NCBI GenBank assembly: GCA_008016945.1
Contig: SSGN01000064.1
Location: 1 to 8,995, forward strand
Origin: Flavobacteriales bacterium
GTDB lineage: Bacteria; Bacteroidota; Bacteroidia; Flavobacteriales; PHOS-HE28
Length of the DNA: 8,995 nt
Direction: 5' to 3'
Shown piece after piece: positions 6,835 through 8,995 of the stretch; position 1 is the stretch's first letter; every line of letters begins with the position of its first letter. Under the pieces are notes generated by a model that saw only the letters and a program-made list of their open reading frames with translations, did not search any database and was not told where the DNA came from. The position numbers and the translations under genes are program-made.

Positions 6835-7599
6835 ATGCTGCAATCGCTGGTCATCGCCCTGCGTGAAGGTCTCGAAGCCTTCCTGATCGTCGGCATCACC
6901 CTCGCCTATCTGCGCCAGACCGGGCGTGCCGCGCTGGTTTCCGCGGCACACTGGGGCATCGGCGTCTCGGCACTCACCTGCTTCACCGCCGGCTGGGCGC
7001 TCGGCCAGGCCGAGAGCCAGCCGTTCTGGGAAGGCTCGCTGGCGCTCGTGGCGGCCGTGCTGGTGATCTCGATGGTGATCTACATGCTCAAGGCTGCCCG
7101 CTTCCTGAAACAGCGCATCCATGCCCGGCTGGAAGCCTCGGCAGCGAAAACCGGCACCGCCGCCTGGGTAGGCGTGTTCGCCTTCGTCGTACTGATGATC
7201 ACCCGCGAAGGCATGGAAACGGCCCTGATGCTCTCTTCGCTCGCCACCCTCGGTGGCGCCTGGGACATGATCTTCGGCGCCACCCTCGGCCTCGCGCTTG
7301 CAGCCCTCATCGCCTGGGCCGGTGCACGCTTCGGTACGCGCCTCGATCTGGCGAAATTCTTCCAGACGACCTCCGTCTTTCTGCTGCTCTTCGCCGTACA
7401 GCTGCTCTTCTACGCCTTCCACGAATTCACCGAGACCGGCCTGCTGCCGATCGACAACGAATACTGGCACCTCGCCACCGAACCGTATGCGCCGGAAGGC
7501 GAATACGGCAGCCTGATCACCAGCCTGCTGCTCATCGTGCCGCTGGCCTGGTATGTCGCGATCAGCCTGCGGGCGCGTCTGCGCCCGGCGATTGCCTGA
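6835..7599 (+). CDS. FTR1-family inner-membrane iron permease (EfeU-like)
   Basis: The 254-residue product is an integral membrane protein with about seven hydrophobic segments. It carries the two REGxE iron-binding motifs that define the FTR1/EfeU family, REGLE at residues 10-14 in the first helix and REGME at 124-128 in the fourth; HEFTE at 196-200 adds further acidic and histidine residues in a late helix. The family moves iron across the cytoplasmic membrane. The length is typical, perhaps slightly short, for bacterial members. The ATG at 6835 has AGGGAA a few bases upstream and lies just after the promoter and Fur box. The usual EfeO and EfeB partners are not next to it; instead a TonB-dependent siderophore receptor follows 76 bases later on the same strand with no terminator between, suggesting one Fur-controlled transcript. 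A gene symbol is withheld because the efeUOB context is absent. Confidence 0.93.
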   Translation: MLQSLVIALREGLEAFLIVGITLAYLRQTGRAALVSAAHWGIGVSALTCFTAGWALGQAESQPFWEGSLALVAAVLVISMVIYMLKAARFLKQRIHARLEASAAKTGTAAWVGVFAFVVLMITREGMETALMLSSLATLGGAWDMIFGATLGLALAALIAWAGARFGTRLDLAKFFQTTSVFLLLFAVQLLFYAFHEFTETGLLPIDNEYWHLATEPYAPEGEYGSLITSLLLIVPLAWYVAISLRARLRPAIA

Positions 7600-7624
7600 A
7601 TCCCTTCCCCCCACTGACCCCAAT

Positions 7625-7653
7625 CAGCCAGCCAGCCATGCGCCAGCCAGCCA
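7625..7653 (+). repeat. Short CCAG-type tandem repeat in the permease-receptor spacer
   Basis: CAGC units are repeated three times, interrupted by CATGCGC, then repeated about twice more. The tract is non-coding and ends 12 bases before the receptor's ribosome site. Such tetranucleotide runs can slip during replication, but with so few units any effect on expression is speculative. Confidence 0.4.
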
Positions 7654-7675
7654 CAAAACTCGAACGGAGATTTGT

Positions 7676-8995
7676 ATGCCTGCTGACGCATCGCGCCAGA
7701 CCGCCCGCCCGCGTTCCTGCGAACGCCTGATTTCACCTCCCCGCCTGCTGCCACTGGCCGCCCTGCTGACGCTTTCCTTCGGGGCAGGCGCACAGTCAGG
7801 CAACGAACAGACGATGGCACCGGTCATCGTTACCGACACCGCCGAACGCCAGCCCGATGGCTATCTCGCCACGCGAACGCGTGTCGGCAAGGTGGAACAG
7901 GATCCGCACAACATTCCGCAGGCCATCACCACGGTGACCAGCGCGCTGATGGAAGAACAGCAGGTCGGTTCGCTGCGCGAGGCGATGCGCAACGTCTCCG
8001 GCATCAGCTTCAATGCCGCCGAGGGCGGCCGCTCGGGCGACAACATGAACCTGCGTGGCTTCTACACCTTCGGCGACATCTACCTCGACGGCATCCGTGA
8101 CACGGCCCAGTACAACCGCGAGACCTTCAACTACGAGCAGATCGACGTGCTGCGCGGTGCCGGCGCGATGCTCTTCGGTCGCGGCCAGGCCGGTGGCGTC
8201 ATCAACCAGGTCAGCAAGACCCCGTTGCAGACCGACAAATACAAGCTCACCGGCAGCATCGGCACCGACGGCTACCGAGAGGTGACGGCCGACCTGAACA
8301 AGCGTTTCAACGCCGACATCGGCCTGCGCGTGAACCTGATGAACCGCGACGAGGGCAGCTGGCGCGAGAACACCGCCAACGGCGACCAGCCGGAAGTGCA
8401 TCGCCAGGGGGCAGCTATCAGCCTCGCGCTCAACCAGGATTCGAACAACCGCTTCTGGCTCAACCACTATTACCTGAAGACCCGCGACATGCCGGACTAC
8501 GGCATTTCTTTCGACAATGCGACGCGACGCCCGAGCGAACGCTTTCCATCCAAATCGTACTGGGGCACCGACAAGACCTTTGACAACAGCGACACGACGA
8601 TCACGACGCTGGTCAACGAATACCATTTCGACCCCGACTCGATGCTACGCACGCAACTCCGCTTCGCGGACTACAAGCGCAGCTACTGGGCGCAGGCGCC
8701 GAGCGCTACGGCCGCCCCCAGCGCAAATGCCGTAAGCGGCAGCGCGAAGACCCGCTCGATGGATTACGAGACCGTCACCCTGCAGTCCGACTACTCGACC
8801 CGCTTCAAGACGGGCACCATGGGTCACGAATTCCTCGCCGGCATGGAATACCTGAACGAAGACAATTACCGCCACGGTCTGCGCAACTTTGGCGGCACAA
8901 CCAATGCCAACCCGCCGCTCTACCTGCCCTACAAGGAGGCAACGGGAGCGGCATCAAGCTTCACCAGCGACTCTTACGCACTCTACGTACAGGAC
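7676..8995 (+). CDS. TonB-dependent catecholate-type siderophore receptor (3' truncated by window)
   Basis: An open frame of 440 codons runs from ATG 7676 to the window edge without a stop. GGAGA (7666-7670) lies 5 bases before the start. A long charged n-region is followed by a hydrophobic core (LLPLAALLTLSFGAGA) with likely signal-peptidase cleavage after A39. A TonB-box-like APVIVTDT (48-55) comes next, then the plug domain (about 70-185) with LREAMRNVSG, NMNLRGFY, IYLDGIRDT and LRGAGAMLFGRGQAGGV, and then the first beta-barrel strands. The plug sequence closely resembles Fiu-like catecholate receptors from memory; those are about 750 residues, so roughly 300 are missing here. It would bind ferric siderophore at the outer membrane and import it using TonB-ExbBD energy. 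No separate promoter or Fur box is seen upstream, so co-transcription with the FTR1 permease is likely. The actual siderophore is unknown. Confidence 0.92.
   Translation, partial: MPADASRQTARPRSCERLISPPRLLPLAALLTLSFGAGAQSGNEQTMAPVIVTDTAERQPDGYLATRTRVGKVEQDPHNIPQAITTVTSALMEEQQVGSLREAMRNVSGISFNAAEGGRSGDNMNLRGFYTFGDIYLDGIRDTAQYNRETFNYEQIDVLRGAGAMLFGRGQAGGVINQVSKTPLQTDKYKLTGSIGTDGYREVTADLNKRFNADIGLRVNLMNRDEGSWRENTANGDQPEVHRQGAAISLALNQDSNNRFWLNHYYLKTRDMPDYGISFDNATRRPSERFPSKSYWGTDKTFDNSDTTITTLVNEYHFDPDSMLRTQLRFADYKRSYWAQAPSATAAPSANAVSGSAKTRSMDYETVTLQSDYSTRFKTGTMGHEFLAGMEYLNEDNYRHGLRNFGGTTNANPPLYLPYKEATGAASSFTSDSYALYVQD

Noticed and set aside
6811..7623. Minus-strand open frame of 270 codons
   Set aside because: It mirrors the FTR1 permease gene; its Gly/His/Gln/Glu-rich translation is the usual complement of membrane-protein codons.
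7638..7730. Thirty-codon frame overlapping the receptor start, as a leader peptide
   Set aside because: It has no ribosome site, lies in the CCAG repeat tract and has no attenuator structure after it.
7796..8626. Minus-strand open frame of 276 codons
   Set aside because: It is antisense to the TonB-dependent receptor, whose plug motifs clearly identify the coding strand.

Overview
The window is GC-rich, with strong Shine-Dalgarno-type spacing and a Fur-controlled outer-membrane iron-uptake locus. This suggests a Gram-negative proteobacterium; Betaproteobacteria, perhaps Rhodocyclales-like, is my guess from codon and protein style, not something proved here. The window has two halves with different themes.

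Left half (1-5944) looks like a genome-defence segment. It opens with the C-terminal 211 codons of a large plus-strand protein that I read as a COG1002-type SAM-dependent DNA methyltransferase (type II/IIG or DISARM/PglX-like). Its stop codon directly abuts the stop codon of a convergent two-gene minus-strand operon. The first gene of that operon (4688-5944) encodes an AAA_14/DUF4143 P-loop ATPase. The second (637-4683) encodes a 1348-residue STAND/NACHT-like NTPase with a long alpha-helical body and a C-terminal PD-(D/E)XK-type nuclease-like domain. The two genes are 4 bases apart and were probably made from one AT-rich promoter, which carries a perfect 14-base palindrome just downstream of the -10. 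A sensor-type NTPase fused to a nuclease, beside a modification methylase, is the strongest candidate here for an under-described anti-phage system.

A 134-base intergenic stretch (5945-6078), with an AT-rich part next to the ATPase start, separates this from the right half, which looks more like ordinary metabolism. There follows a GNAT acetyltransferase with a basic tail (6079-6681). After a 153-base control region comes an iron-uptake cluster: an FTR1-type iron permease (6835-7599) with a good sigma70-type promoter overlapped by a Fur box, then a TonB-dependent siderophore receptor of the Fiu-like catecholate type (7676 to the window edge, 3' partial). In this reading the receptor would import ferric siderophore across the outer membrane and the permease would move released iron across the inner membrane, both repressed by Fur when iron is plentiful.

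No rRNA, tRNA, CRISPR array, complete insertion sequence or convincing rho-independent terminator was seen.
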